Shown: positions 21,058 through 30,160 of the stretch, one piece after another
Layout of the letters: each line of letters opens with the position of its first letter
How positions within the stretch are numbered: the first letter of the stretch is position 1
Origin: Morganella morganii
Lineage (GTDB): Bacteria; Pseudomonadota; Gammaproteobacteria; Enterobacterales; Enterobacteriaceae
NCBI RefSeq assembly: GCF_019243775.1
Contig: NZ_CP069157.1
Coordinates: 1,922,001-1,986,000 of the forward strand
DNA length: 64,000 nucleotides
Direction of reading: 5' to 3'
Program-made: the position numbers and the translations under genes
The notes under the pieces: generated by a model
The model's database searches: none
The model's input: only the letters and a program-made list of their open reading frames with translations
Told to the model about the DNA's origin: nothing

Positions 21058-22568
21058 GCGGCCTCCGTCGCCAGGACATCAAATACATCTTTACCGAGAG
21101 AGCATTCCGGGCACAGGAAATTATCCGGTACACAGGACCACGGTGTTCCCGGCTCCACGCCCTGCACCGGCTCGCCTTTCTCAGGATCATAAACCCACTG
21201 GCACACACCGCACTGCATGCACGGCCCCAAGTCCTGAGATGATACATTGGTGACACTGTCACATGATTTTGCTTTTCCGGTATCATTAACAGCGGCTGCC
21301 GGGGCGGCCACCGGTTGCGGCGTGATCGCTTTTGGTGCCGCAGCTGCCGGTCTGCTGACCGCCGGTAATACCCCGGTCGCCCACTGCCGCGCCAGGTCAC
21401 GTCCGTATTGGCGGCACTCTTCAAGGGTATTCAGATCAGGACGCCATTTTGCTTTCAGTGACATCGTGGTTTCAAAACCGGCATCCATCAGCCGGGTCTG
21501 CACACGGTCAACCGCTCCGCCGTTCCAGCCGTAGCTGCCGAAAGCCGCTGCTTTTTTATTGCGGAACCGCAGACCGGTTAATTCCTCCAGCATGCCGGCA
21601 ATTTTCGGCATCATGACATTATTCATAGTGGATGAGCCCACCAGCGCTCCTTTTGAACGGAACACACTGGTGATGATGTCATTCTTATCGCTGCGGGCGA
21701 CGTTAAAGATTTTCACCGCCACATCCGGGTCCGCTTCATTGATCCCCTGTGCGATTGCATCGGCCATCATGCGGGTGTTGTTCGACATGGTGTCATAGAA
21801 AATCGTGATACGATCTTCCTGATAATCCGCCGCCCATTTCAGATACCACTCCACGATTTGAGTCGGATTATCGCGCCAGACCACGCCGTGTGAGGTCGCG
21901 ATCATATCCACCGGCAGCCCGAAACCGAGGATTTCAGTAATTTTCGGGGTCACCAGACGGCTGAACGGCGTCAGGATGTTGGCATAGTAACGCTGGCACT
22001 GCTCAAACAGCTCAGTCTGATCCACCTCATCGTTAAACAGGCGCTCGTCGCAATAGTGCTGACCAAAGGCATCATTACTGAACAGAATGGCATCTCCGGT
22101 CAGATAGGTCATCATACTGTCCGGCCAGTGCAGCATCGGGGTTTCGACAAAAATCAGCTGTTTGCCGTTACCGATATCCAGGGTATCCCCGGTTTTCACC
22201 ACATTAAAATGCCATTCCGGGTGATGATGATGTCCGTTAATAGAATCAATGGCATTTTCAGTACAGTAGATTGGCGTGTCCGGGATCGCCGCCATCAGTT
22301 CGGTTAATGCCCCGGCGTGATCTTCTTCCGCATGGTTAATCACAATGTAATCAATATCGTTCAGGTCGATTTGTGTCTGCAGATGCTGCACAAACTCGCG
22401 GCTGAATTTGTGATCAACTGTATCAATCAGGACATTTTTCTCTTCGCGGATCAGATAGCTGTTATAGCTGCTGCCGAGCAGGGTTTTGTATTCTGTTCCG
22501 TGGAAATCGCGGACTTCCCAGTCACGCTGTCCGACCCAATGCACATTATTTTTTACATGAATAGCCAT
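21054..22568 (-). CDS. norV: Flavorubredoxin, anaerobic nitric oxide reductase
   Basis: NorV reduces NO to N2O in the cytoplasm under anaerobic conditions. The metallo-beta-lactamase-like di-iron domain has ligands H79, E81, D83 and H84 in HAEEDHAG. A flavodoxin domain follows ([18 protein letters not shown]), then a C-terminal rubredoxin with two CxxC pairs (CGVC and CPEC). At 504 residues it is about 25 longer than E. coli NorV. The extra length lies in an Ala/Pro-rich linker before rubredoxin, which also carries additional cysteines. It is the first gene of norVW-ytfE under a sigma-54/NorR promoter. Confidence 0.97.
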   Translation of the reverse strand: MAIHVKNNVHWVGQRDWEVRDFHGTEYKTLLGSSYNSYLIREEKNVLIDTVDHKFSREFVQHLQTQIDLNDIDYIVINHAEEDHAGALTELMAAIPDTPIYCTENAIDSINGHHHHPEWHFNVVKTGDTLDIGNGKQLIFVETPMLHWPDSMMTYLTGDAILFSNDAFGQHYCDERLFNDEVDQTELFEQCQRYYANILTPFSRLVTPKITEILGFGLPVDMIATSHGVVWRDNPTQIVEWYLKWAADYQEDRITIFYDTMSNNTRMMADAIAQGINEADPDVAVKIFNVARSDKNDIITSVFRSKGALVGSSTMNNVMMPKIAGMLEELTGLRFRNKKAAAFGSYGWNGGAVDRVQTRLMDAGFETTMSLKAKWRPDLNTLEECRQYGRDLARQWATGVLPAVSRPAAAAPKAITPQPVAAPAAAVNDTGKAKSCDSVTNVSSQDLGPCMQCGVCQWVYDPEKGEPVQGVEPGTPWSCVPDNFLCPECSLGKDVFDVLATEAA

Positions 22569-22610
22569 TTGATAGTTACCTTCTGTTTTTATGCTTCGTT
22601 ACAGAGAGAT

Positions 22611-22628
22611 AATCAATTTGCGTGCCAA
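22611..22628 (-). promoter_or_regulatory. Sigma-54 promoter of norVW
   Basis: On the minus strand TTGGCACGCAAATTGATT matches the -24 element TGGCACG. The -12 element reads TTGA instead of the usual TTGC. It lies 43-60 bases upstream of norV. Confidence 0.75.
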
Positions 22629-22680
22629 CTTTTACTTTGTTGTTTTATAAAGATTTTAAATTTCAGGACAAAAAATAAGT

Positions 22681-22734
22681 GTCAAAATGACTATGCAATT
22701 AACTGTCATTATGACATTGTACTGTCATAATGAC
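22681..22734. promoter_or_regulatory. Three NorR enhancer sites
   Basis: GTCAAAATGAC (22681-22691), GTCATTATGAC (22705-22715) and GTCATAATGAC (22724-22734) each fit the NorR core GT-N7-AC. Three sites upstream of a sigma-54 promoter is the arrangement known from E. coli norVW. They lie 50-125 bases from the norV promoter and immediately upstream of norR, where they could also mediate autoregulation. Confidence 0.85.
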
Positions 22735-22747
22735 AGCGGAGGAACGC

Positions 22748-24271
22748 ATGGGATTTTCAGTTGATGTACTTACCGGCATTGCTATTGCCTTACAGCGGGA
22801 TATCGGTCATCAGGATCGCTTTCAGCGTCTGGTCTCCACGCTGCGCCGGGTACTTAATTGTGATGCAGCCGCGCTGCTGCGTTATGAATCACATCAGTTT
22901 ATTCCGCTGGCGATTGACGGGCTGTCGCCGGATGTTCTCGGCCGCCGCTTCCGGCTGGATGCGCATCCCAGACTGGAAGCCATCGCCCGTGCCGGGGATG
23001 TCGTCCGTTTTCCCGCAGACAGTCAGTTGCCTGACCCTTATGATGGTCTGATCCCGGATCATGTCCATCTGAAAGTGCACGCCTGCGCCGGTCTGCCGCT
23101 GTTTGCCGGGCAAAACCTTATCGGTGCGCTGACACTCGACAGCCTTGCACCGGACCAGTTTGATACATTCAGTGATGAAGAATTACGCCTGATTGCCGCT
23201 CTGGCCGCCGGAGCACTTAATAACGCCCTGCTTATCGGTCAGCTCGAGAACCAGCAACTGGCATTCAGCGCCTCCGCCGGGCTGGCGGCAGGGCAATCCG
23301 GCGGACAAACCGATATTATCGGCCTTTCACCCTGCATGATGCAGTTAAAGAAAGAGATAGCCATTGTGGCCGGTGCTGATATGAATGTGCTGGTCAGCGG
23401 CGAAACCGGTACCGGTAAAGAGCTGGTGGTGCAGTCCATTCACGAATTATCCGCCCGCCGTGATCACCCGCTGGTGTATCTTAACTGTGCGGCACTGCCG
23501 GAAACCGTTGCGGAAAGTGAACTATTCGGGCATGTCAAAGGCGCATTTACCGGTGCTATCAGTAACCGCAGCGGGAAATTTGAAATGGCGGATAACGGTA
23601 CCCTGTTTCTGGATGAGATTGGTGAGCTGTCACCGGCGTTACAGGCCAAGCTGCTGCGGGTCTTACAGTATGGTGATATCCAGCGGATCGGTGATGACAG
23701 GCCGCTGCGGGTGAATGTCCGCGTGCTGGCTGCCACCAACCGGGATCTGCGGGCAGAAGTTGCCGCAGGCCGTTTCCGGGCTGACCTGTTCCACCGGCTC
23801 AGCATTTTCCCGTTACAGGTGCCGCCGCTGCGGGAACGCCATGAAGACATCCTGCTGCTGACCGGCTATTTCTGCGAACGCTACCGTCAGACGTTTGGTT
23901 TGCCGCAGGTGGTAATAAGCCCCGCGTTACGCCTGGCGCTGCTGCACTATCACTGGCCGGGTAATGTGCGGGAGCTTGAACATGCCGTGCACCGCGCCAT
24001 TGTGCTGGCGCGTGCCACCGGTAACAGTGAAGAGCTGCTGTTACAGCCTCATCACTTCTCGCCGGAAGAAATCCCTGAACCGGTTGTCAGCCCGGAAACA
24101 CATCCTGCAGAGGCCGATCAGGATCTGCGCACGGCCACCGATGCCTTTCAGACGGAACTTATCCGCACGGCACTTACCCGCAGTGACGGCAGCTGGGCAG
24201 CGGCGGCCCGCCGTCTCGGGATTGATGCCGGAAATCTGCACCGTCTGGCAAAACGTCTGGGGCTGAAATAA
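22748..24271 (+). CDS. norR: NorR, NO-sensing sigma-54 activator
   Basis: NorR binds NO through a non-haem iron in its GAF domain and then activates norVW. The start at 22748 follows GGAGG and matches E. coli; an in-frame ATG at 22730 lies inside a NorR site and is rejected. The product has 507 residues. The GAF residues R75, D96, Y98, D99, H111 and C113 are all conserved. The AAA+ domain has Walker A GETGTGKE, the sigma-54-contacting GAFTGA loop and Walker B LFLDEIGE. The Fis-type HTH ends in [12 protein letters not shown]. Confidence 0.97.
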   Translation: MGFSVDVLTGIAIALQRDIGHQDRFQRLVSTLRRVLNCDAAALLRYESHQFIPLAIDGLSPDVLGRRFRLDAHPRLEAIARAGDVVRFPADSQLPDPYDGLIPDHVHLKVHACAGLPLFAGQNLIGALTLDSLAPDQFDTFSDEELRLIAALAAGALNNALLIGQLENQQLAFSASAGLAAGQSGGQTDIIGLSPCMMQLKKEIAIVAGADMNVLVSGETGTGKELVVQSIHELSARRDHPLVYLNCAALPETVAESELFGHVKGAFTGAISNRSGKFEMADNGTLFLDEIGELSPALQAKLLRVLQYGDIQRIGDDRPLRVNVRVLAATNRDLRAEVAAGRFRADLFHRLSIFPLQVPPLRERHEDILLLTGYFCERYRQTFGLPQVVISPALRLALLHYHWPGNVRELEHAVHRAIVLARATGNSEELLLQPHHFSPEEIPEPVVSPETHPAEADQDLRTATDAFQTELIRTALTRSDGSWAAAARRLGIDAGNLHRLAKRLGLK

Positions 24272-24284
24272 TCCCCGGACGGGA

Positions 24285-24307
24285 CTTTTTGACAAATGTC
24301 ATAGGGT
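24285..24307. repeat. 23-bp direct repeat, copy 1
   Basis: These 23 bases are identical, in the same orientation, to 27168-27190. The core TTGACAAATGTCAT (24289-24302) has the form TTGAC-N4-GTCA(A) used by some FNR-family regulators. It lies about 80 bases upstream of the TonB receptor start. Confidence 0.8.
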
Positions 24308-24343
24308 AAGCCGCATTTTCTGCACTATGTTATGACCTCAAAT

Positions 24344-24362
24344 GAAAATGATAACCATTACA
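24344..24362 (+). promoter_or_regulatory. Fur box upstream of the TonB receptor
   Basis: GAAAATGATAACCATTACA matches about 15 of 19 positions of the Fur consensus. It lies just before the ribosome site of the receptor gene, so iron repression is likely. Confidence 0.75.
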
Positions 24363-24380
24363 TTTATGAGGTCAGGGATA

Positions 24381-26420
24381 ATGCAGAACAAAATCACCCG
24401 CCGCAGGCTGACACACTGCCTCGCGCTCTCACTTACTGCCGGTGTCTCCGCTGCGGCAGCGGAACCCGCACCGGACACCCTTATTGTCACCGCTGCAAAA
24501 CAAAGCCGTCTCGCACCGGATGCCGCACAGGAAAAAGAAAAACTGGAGAATGTCGCGGGCGGCACCAACCTGATTATGGTTGAAAAGGATACCCGGCTGG
24601 CGACGCTGCATGATGCACTGGATTATCAGCCCGGCGTGCTGGTGCAGAATTTCTTCGGCGGTATTGATCAGCCCCGGCTGAATATCCGCGGCTCCGGTGT
24701 GCAGAGTGCCCCGCTGGCACGCGGCATTCTGCTGATGCAGGACGGGCTGCCGGTCACCGATGCGGACGGCAGTTTTCATATCAGCACCCTGGAAATGAGG
24801 GATGCGCGGATGATCAGTGTCCGGCGCGGCGCCAACAGCCTGAACCCGCAGAGTAACAGTCTGGGCGGTGAGCTGGATCTGATTTCCTATACCGGCCGCG
24901 ATGAAGGCGGACGCCTGCGCTATGAATACGGTTCTTACGGCCGCGAAGGTTTACAGACGGCATTCGGCGGCGTATCGGATGACGGCCGTTTCGACGGACG
25001 CATCAATTTCACTTATGACCATTTCGACGGCTACCGTAAACACTCCTCATCACAGCGCAAAACCGTGCGCGGTAACTTTGGCTATACCGGTGATAATTTT
25101 GAGAACCGCACCTCCCTCAACTGGACCGATCTGCGCTTTGATGTCGCCGGGCCGGTCTCTGAAGCCGTGCTCGACAGTGATCCGACAGAGGTTTACCCGA
25201 TGGTCTGGCTGCGGGATCCGCACCGCAATGTGGAGCAGTTCCGTGCCGCCAACCGTTCGGACTGGCAGATCGATAATCAGCGCATCAGTGCCGGTGTCTG
25301 GTATATCCGTACCCACGATAATTTCACCACCCCTGCCTATTACCGTTTCAGTCAGAGCCACAGTGAAGGTATGCAGCTGGGCTGGCAGATGGAAACCGAG
25401 CCGGTCTCCTGGCGGGCAGCACTGGCGGCTGATCATATGAGCCTGGAAACCGATCTGATGCAGAACCGGCGCGGCACAAAGATGGACAAAACACCGATCG
25501 GCAAGTTTGACGGCAAAGCAGACAATATTTATGCCTCCGCCGGTGCCGGTATTCATCTGACACCGGGTCTGACCCTGAATCTGGATCTCAAAGCCACTCA
25601 TGCGCGGCGTGATACGGAAAAGCGCAACAGTTCCGTTTCACTGGATCAGAACTGGACCTTCTGGACCCCTAAAGCCGGGGTGATCTGGCGTCCGGCTGAT
25701 AATCAGCGCTGGTTTGCCAACGTCAGCGCCAGTCAGGAGCCCGCGACCTTCCATGAAATCATTAATTCCTCTGACGGCCGCCTGACAAAACTGGATCCGC
25801 AGAAAGGCGTGACGTTTGAAATCGGCGGTGACGGTGATATTACCGAACAGCTGAAATGGAATGTGGCGCTCTACCGCAGCTTTATCAAAGATGAATACAT
25901 CACAACTTATGATTCAGAGGGAAATATCACCGGCGTCTTTAATTATGCCGCCAAAACCCGTCATCAGGGGCTGGAAGCAGGAATTAACGGCGTGATCCCG
26001 GCGGGTCCCGGAGATGTGGAATATAAGCTGGCCTGGACGTGGAATGATTTCCGTTTTATGGGCGGTGAATATAACGGCAATTATATCGCCGGAATCCCGC
26101 GTAATATTGTCTCGGCGGAAGTGCTGTACCGGATCGGCGACTGGCGTTTCGGCCCGAATATTCACTGGGCACCGACCGACATGGCCGTCGATCACGAAAA
26201 CCATCTCAATATTCAGAAGCGCAAACACTATGCGGTGCTCGGGCTGAGAGGCACTTATCAGCCTGCGGATAACTGGTCGCTCTATATGTCAATGGATAAC
26301 CTGACCAACGAACACTATGCGACCACCTCTGTAGCGAACCGCTCAGTCACCGGCAAAGACAGCACTCTGTTCCCGGGGATGGGATTCAGTGTCAACGGCG
26401 GTATCACCTATAATTTCTGA
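24381..26420 (+). CDS. TonB-dependent outer-membrane receptor, metal-chelate type
   Basis: This is a 22-strand outer-membrane receptor that imports a ligand using TonB energy. The start at 24381 follows AGGG and gives 679 residues with a signal peptide (cleavage near AAAA). A TonB box reads DTLIVTAA at about 31-38 of the precursor. The plug domain follows with the phrase RLNIRGSGVQSAPLARG. The barrel ends in the aromatic signature NGGITYNF. The substrate is not evident; siderophore, haem or another metal chelate are possible. A Fur box and an FNR-type palindrome lie upstream, and the ABC genes downstream suggest a dedicated uptake system. Confidence 0.9.
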   Translation: MQNKITRRRLTHCLALSLTAGVSAAAAEPAPDTLIVTAAKQSRLAPDAAQEKEKLENVAGGTNLIMVEKDTRLATLHDALDYQPGVLVQNFFGGIDQPRLNIRGSGVQSAPLARGILLMQDGLPVTDADGSFHISTLEMRDARMISVRRGANSLNPQSNSLGGELDLISYTGRDEGGRLRYEYGSYGREGLQTAFGGVSDDGRFDGRINFTYDHFDGYRKHSSSQRKTVRGNFGYTGDNFENRTSLNWTDLRFDVAGPVSEAVLDSDPTEVYPMVWLRDPHRNVEQFRAANRSDWQIDNQRISAGVWYIRTHDNFTTPAYYRFSQSHSEGMQLGWQMETEPVSWRAALAADHMSLETDLMQNRRGTKMDKTPIGKFDGKADNIYASAGAGIHLTPGLTLNLDLKATHARRDTEKRNSSVSLDQNWTFWTPKAGVIWRPADNQRWFANVSASQEPATFHEIINSSDGRLTKLDPQKGVTFEIGGDGDITEQLKWNVALYRSFIKDEYITTYDSEGNITGVFNYAAKTRHQGLEAGINGVIPAGPGDVEYKLAWTWNDFRFMGGEYNGNYIAGIPRNIVSAEVLYRIGDWRFGPNIHWAPTDMAVDHENHLNIQKRKHYAVLGLRGTYQPADNWSLYMSMDNLTNEHYATTSVANRSVTGKDSTLFPGMGFSVNGGITYNF

Positions 26421-26435
26421 TCTTACTGATATAAG

Positions 26436-26463
26436 AAATCCCCGCCCGGCGGGGATTTTTTTA
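26436..26463. terminator. Bidirectional terminator between receptor and regulator
   Basis: The stem AATCCCCGC/GCGGGGATT with a 3-base loop has T runs on the plus strand and on the minus strand. It serves the receptor and the convergent regulator gene. Confidence 0.88.
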
Positions 26464-26468
26464 TTTAT

Positions 26469-27185
26469 TCAGAACGGGCGCTGCGCCGGGATAGCCAGTT
26501 CCGCCAGATAGGATTCATTGGTGATCCGCACCGCGTCTTTATCAATTCCGATAAACGCTTTCTGCCGCCAGCCGGAAAACAGGCGGCTGAGAGTTTCATA
26601 ACGAACACCCAGTTTTGCGGCTAACTGCCCGCGCGATAACGGCAGCACCACACAATCCGATTGCTGGCACCGTTTCAGATCCAGCAGATAAGCTGCCAGC
26701 CGCTGCTCTGCGGAGCTGGAGGTCAGCCAGTCGATATGGTTAATATTCTCATACAGCTTCAGGCTGAACCGCGCCAGTAACTGCGCCATAATTGCCGGAC
26801 AGGCATGACACAGCCGTAAAATCGCCTGTTTATCCAGCATCAGCGCACTGCTGTCTGTTCTCGCCCGCAGGCTCATCGGGAAGCGATTGTGCGGCATAAA
26901 GACAGCAGCAATCGCCACCAGCTCACCGGCGGTAAACATACCGAATACTTTTTCCTCACCCGACCAGGTGTGACGGAAAACATCAATCTGCCCGCTGATC
27001 ATCAGCGGACAGGCTTTTACGGTCTCTCCTTCACGACTGATCAATTCCCCCGCCGCAAACTGACGATGTGTGCTGTCTGCCAGTACCAGCGTCAGATCAT
27101 CATCCTCTGCCGCCTGAAATAACGGGCACGACCGGAGGATCGCCATTTGCTGTGCGGGGGCAAGGGTCTTTTTGACAAATGTCAT
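26469..27185 (-). CDS. Crp/Fnr-family transcription regulator
   Basis: The 238-residue product has an N-terminal cyclic-nucleotide-binding-like beta barrel (about residues 20-120), a dimerisation helix and a winged HTH. The recognition helix YETLSR carries E197, S200 and R201, with the same spacing as FNR E209, S212 and R213, so TTGA-type half-sites are expected. The FNR cysteine cluster is missing; instead there is a CHAC pair at 126-129 and scattered cysteines, so the signal is unknown. The first codons lie inside one copy of the 23-bp repeat that contains a TTGAC-N4-GTCAT palindrome, suggesting autoregulation. It likely controls the surrounding uptake genes. Confidence 0.85.
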   Translation of the reverse strand: MTFVKKTLAPAQQMAILRSCPLFQAAEDDDLTLVLADSTHRQFAAGELISREGETVKACPLMISGQIDVFRHTWSGEEKVFGMFTAGELVAIAAVFMPHNRFPMSLRARTDSSALMLDKQAILRLCHACPAIMAQLLARFSLKLYENINHIDWLTSSSAEQRLAAYLLDLKRCQQSDCVVLPLSRGQLAAKLGVRYETLSRLFSGWRQKAFIGIDKDAVRITNESYLAELAIPAQRPF

Positions 27186-27190
27186 AGGGT
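27168..27190. repeat. 23-bp direct repeat, copy 2, over the regulator start codon
   Basis: It is identical to 24285-24307. The palindrome TTGACAAATGTCAT (27172-27185) overlaps the first codons of the minus-strand regulator gene. Confidence 0.8.
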
Positions 27191-27229
27191 TTTCCTCTCA
27201 GTGCGGCCAGAATAAATGCAATTATAAAT

Positions 27230-27248
27230 GATAACCAATCGCATTATC
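27230..27248 (+). promoter_or_regulatory. Fur-box-like site upstream of the ABC operon
   Basis: GATAACCAATCGCATTATC has intact outer half-sites GATAA/TTATC with Fur spacing, about 13 of 19 consensus positions. It lies 34 bases before the binding-protein gene and between two divergent promoters. Confidence 0.5.
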
Positions 27249-27281
27249 AATTTAATCATAAAATAAAAGGCGAATAACCTT

Positions 27282-28364
27282 ATGATTAGTAATAGATTTA
27301 CATTATTGCCGGTACTGTTTTTTACCTGCACAACAGCAGCTTATGCCGCAAAAGGTGCCGTGCATTTTACCGATATGTCACAGCAGAATATTGAACTCGC
27401 CGCTCCGGCACAGCGGATTGTGGTGATCCCGATTCCTGCCGCCTCCATGCTGGTCAGTGTTGATGAGAGCAGCAAACGGCTCGCCGGGATGCATCCCTTT
27501 GCCGGTGTCGCTGCCCGCGACGGCATGCTCAGTGTGATGTTTCCGGATGTGCTCTCTGTACGCAGTGATGTGGTGGGGAATGATTTCGCACCGAATATTG
27601 AAGCCCTGCTCTCGGTTAACCCGGATCTGGTCTGGCAATGGGGACACCGGGGCGATGACATTATCACGCCGATGCGCAATGCCGGTCTGACCGTTGCCAC
27701 ACTGGATTACGGCAAAGAAGCCTATACACAGGAGTGGCTGACCCTGATGGGGAAAACCCTCGGCAAAGAAACCAAAACGGACGGGCTGATTGCCTGGCGC
27801 AAACAGGTGATCAATCAACTGGAAAACAGTGTTGCTGCGATTCCGGAAGACAAACAACCGCGTGTGCTCTATCTCTCTCATTTTAAACAGAGTATCCAGA
27901 CTTTCGGATCCACGTCTCATAACAATGCGGATTTTGCACTCGCCGGGGGTGTCAGCCTCAACCGTGACCTGACCGGGCCGCGCACCCTGAATATCGAGCA
28001 GATTCTGGTGTGGGATCCGGACATTATCCTGCTGGGCAATTTTGAGGCCGGACTGGCACCCGCTGATATTTATAACAATCCGATGCTCAGTGATGTGACC
28101 GCGGTAAAGAATAAACGGGTCTATAAACTGCCGATCGGCGGCTTTATCTGGGATGCGCCAAATCAGGAAACGCCGCTTTACTGGCAGTGGCTGGCTCAGA
28201 TTTTTCATCCGGAAAGTGCGGCATTTCCGCTGCGGGAAGAGATCCGCAAACGCTATCTGCAACTGTACGGCTATTCTCTAACCGATGAAGAAACAGACCG
28301 TATTTTACAACTCGATCTGAACCGGGAAGGCCGTGATTATCTGACACTGATGGGGCGGCCGTGA
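27282..28364 (+). CDS. ABC transporter periplasmic binding protein (FecB/BtuF type)
   Basis: This is a class III periplasmic binding protein for an iron-siderophore, haem, cobalamin or oxyanion-type importer. The 360-residue product has a signal peptide (about 22 residues, ending AYA). Two Rossmann-like lobes are joined by a long helix. Family phrases include APAQRIVVIPIPAASML, EALLSVNPDLVWQWG and DPDIILLGNF. The C-terminus is about 40 residues longer than typical members (YLQLYGYSLTDEETDRIL). It overlaps the permease gene and starts the five-gene run that follows. Confidence 0.88.
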   Translation: MISNRFTLLPVLFFTCTTAAYAAKGAVHFTDMSQQNIELAAPAQRIVVIPIPAASMLVSVDESSKRLAGMHPFAGVAARDGMLSVMFPDVLSVRSDVVGNDFAPNIEALLSVNPDLVWQWGHRGDDIITPMRNAGLTVATLDYGKEAYTQEWLTLMGKTLGKETKTDGLIAWRKQVINQLENSVAAIPEDKQPRVLYLSHFKQSIQTFGSTSHNNADFALAGGVSLNRDLTGPRTLNIEQILVWDPDIILLGNFEAGLAPADIYNNPMLSDVTAVKNKRVYKLPIGGFIWDAPNQETPLYWQWLAQIFHPESAAFPLREEIRKRYLQLYGYSLTDEETDRILQLDLNREGRDYLTLMGRP

Positions 28365-29383
28365 TGCGAAAATCCCGTCTGCAATGGTGCCTGTTATCCG
28401 CCCTGCTATTACTGACCATCGTGCTCGCGCTGTGTGCTGGGCGCTATGCGGTCTCTGTGACAACGGTTCTGCAAATTCTGGCGGATACCCTGACCGGACG
28501 CAGCCCGTCTGCAGAATACAGCCGCACCGCTGAAAATGTGGTGTTATATGTCCGTCTGCCGCGCATTCTGATCGCCGGGCTGGCCGGTGCCGGGCTGGCG
28601 GTTGCCGGTGCCGCATTACAGGGCATCTTCCGCAACCCGCTGGTAGGGCCGCAGATTATCGGTGTTTCATCCGGCGCAGCGCTGGGCGGCGCACTGGCCC
28701 TGCTGCTTTTCTCCTCTTTATTTATCACTATCAGTTTTGCCTTTCTCGGCGGTCTGCTGGCCATTGTGCTGGTCTTTTTACTGGGGCTTAACCGGCACGG
28801 CAGCAGTCTTCTGATGCTGATCCTTGCGGGAGTGATTATTAACGCTTTTTTTGCCGCCCTGATTTCGCTGATCACCTATTTTGCGGATCCGAATAATACC
28901 CTGCAAACCATCGTGTTCTGGCTGATGGGCAGTTTTGCCACTGCAACCTACCTGAAAGTGAGCGTGTTACTGCCGGTTGTCATCATCGCAGGCGGGATTA
29001 TTTTTGCCCTCCGCTTCCGCATCAATGTGCTGTCCCTCGGCGAGGAAAACGCACAGGCGCTGGGGCTGCCCGTCACCGTAACCCGCTGGACTATCCTGGT
29101 CTGCGTCACGCTGATCACCAGCGCCACCGTGGCCGTTTCCGGCACCATCGGCTGGGTCGGGCTGATTATTCCGCATATCGCGCGACTGATCAGCGGACAT
29201 GACCACCGCGTCCTGCTCCCCGCCAGTGCCCTGACCGGTGCGATTTATCTGATCGCCGTAGATACCCTGGCGCGCAGTATGACCAGCGCGGAGATCCCGC
29301 TGAGTGTCATCACCGCACTGATCGGGGCACCGATTTTCGCCCTGCTCATTCACTCCATGAATAAAAAGGTGGCAGACCTGTGA
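28364..29383 (+). CDS. ABC transporter permease (FecCD/BtuC family)
   Basis: This inner-membrane permease of a type II importer has about ten helices. The family signatures VRLPRILIAGLAGAGLAVAG, FRNPLVGPQIIGVSSGA and GWVGLIIPHIARL are clear. The ATG at 28364 overlaps the binding-protein stop by one base; a GTG immediately before it is an alternative. About 339 residues is normal. It works with the binding protein and the ATPase that follow the same reading order as fec/fhu-type systems. Confidence 0.93.
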   Translation: MRKSRLQWCLLSALLLLTIVLALCAGRYAVSVTTVLQILADTLTGRSPSAEYSRTAENVVLYVRLPRILIAGLAGAGLAVAGAALQGIFRNPLVGPQIIGVSSGAALGGALALLLFSSLFITISFAFLGGLLAIVLVFLLGLNRHGSSLLMLILAGVIINAFFAALISLITYFADPNNTLQTIVFWLMGSFATATYLKVSVLLPVVIIAGGIIFALRFRINVLSLGEENAQALGLPVTVTRWTILVCVTLITSATVAVSGTIGWVGLIIPHIARLISGHDHRVLLPASALTGAIYLIAVDTLARSMTSAEIPLSVITALIGAPIFALLIHSMNKKVADL

Positions 29384-30120
29384 TCCGTGTTAATCAGCTC
29401 AGTTACCACACCGGCAAACGTCCGTTATTTGACGGACTGACATTCCGCCAGCCGCCGGGTACTATCGCCGCCATTCTCGGCCCGAACGGCCGCGGAAAAA
29501 CCACCTTGCTGCGTCTGCTGCTCAGCCTGCAAAAAGGGGCAACCGGTACTGTGCAGCTCAGTGCACCGGCAGCCTATGTGCCGCAACTCAGCGGCGCGCT
29601 GTTTAATTACTCTGTCCGCACCATGGTCAGCCTCGGCAGGGTTCGCCACCTGCCCTGGTATGCGTCCCCGTCCCGCCGTGATCACGACATAACTGAACAG
29701 GCAATGGCTGACCTCGGATTAACCCCCTTTGCGGACACCCCATTTAACCTGCTCAGCGGCGGTGAAAAACAGATGGTGATGATTGCCCGCGCACTGGCCG
29801 GTGAACCGGACATTCTGATCCTGGATGAACCCACTTCCGCGCTGGATCTGGCAAATCAGGATACGGTTCTTTCCGTTCTGAAAATGCTGGCTGCAGAGCG
29901 CGGCAAAACCATCCTGTTTACCAGTCATTATCCGCAGCATGCCCTGCATATTGCGGATCACTCATTGTTACTGTTTGACGGTACACAGGCGCAGTTTGGT
30001 CAGACACCCGCACTGCTGACTGAAGAAAATCTGGGAAAGCTATATCAGCTTCCGGTTTCTGTCGTGCCGGTTAATCATCCGCACCGGCAGACCTGCGGAG
30101 TGATCCCTCTGTTCCGCTGA
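29380..30120 (+). CDS. ABC transporter ATP-binding protein
   Basis: This 246-residue cytoplasmic ATPase powers the permease above. Walker A reads GPNGRGKTT (about 34-42), the signature is LLSGGEKQMVMIARAL and Walker B is [12 protein letters not shown], followed by the switch histidine in LFTSHYPQHAL. The start is GTG, overlapping the permease stop by four bases. A 40-base gap separates it from the cupin gene. Confidence 0.94.
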   Translation: MIRVNQLSYHTGKRPLFDGLTFRQPPGTIAAILGPNGRGKTTLLRLLLSLQKGATGTVQLSAPAAYVPQLSGALFNYSVRTMVSLGRVRHLPWYASPSRRDHDITEQAMADLGLTPFADTPFNLLSGGEKQMVMIARALAGEPDILILDEPTSALDLANQDTVLSVLKMLAAERGKTILFTSHYPQHALHIADHSLLLFDGTQAQFGQTPALLTEENLGKLYQLPVSVVPVNHPHRQTCGVIPLFR

Positions 30121-30160
30121 CTCTATGTTTATTACCTGATTAACTACAAGGATACTTATT

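Noticed and set aside
22730-22747. Upstream ATG as the norR start
   Set aside because: It lies inside a NorR binding site and has no ribosome site; the ATG at 22748 follows GGAGG and matches E. coli.
24285-27190. Insertion-sequence or attachment-site origin of the 23-bp repeats
   Set aside because: No transposase, integrase or terminal inverted repeats are present, and the repeat contains a regulator-type palindrome, so control or a small duplication is more likely.
27378-28262. 294-codon ORF antisense to the binding-protein gene
   Set aside because: The plus strand encodes a clear periplasmic binding protein with a signal peptide; the antisense frame is open only because of codon bias.
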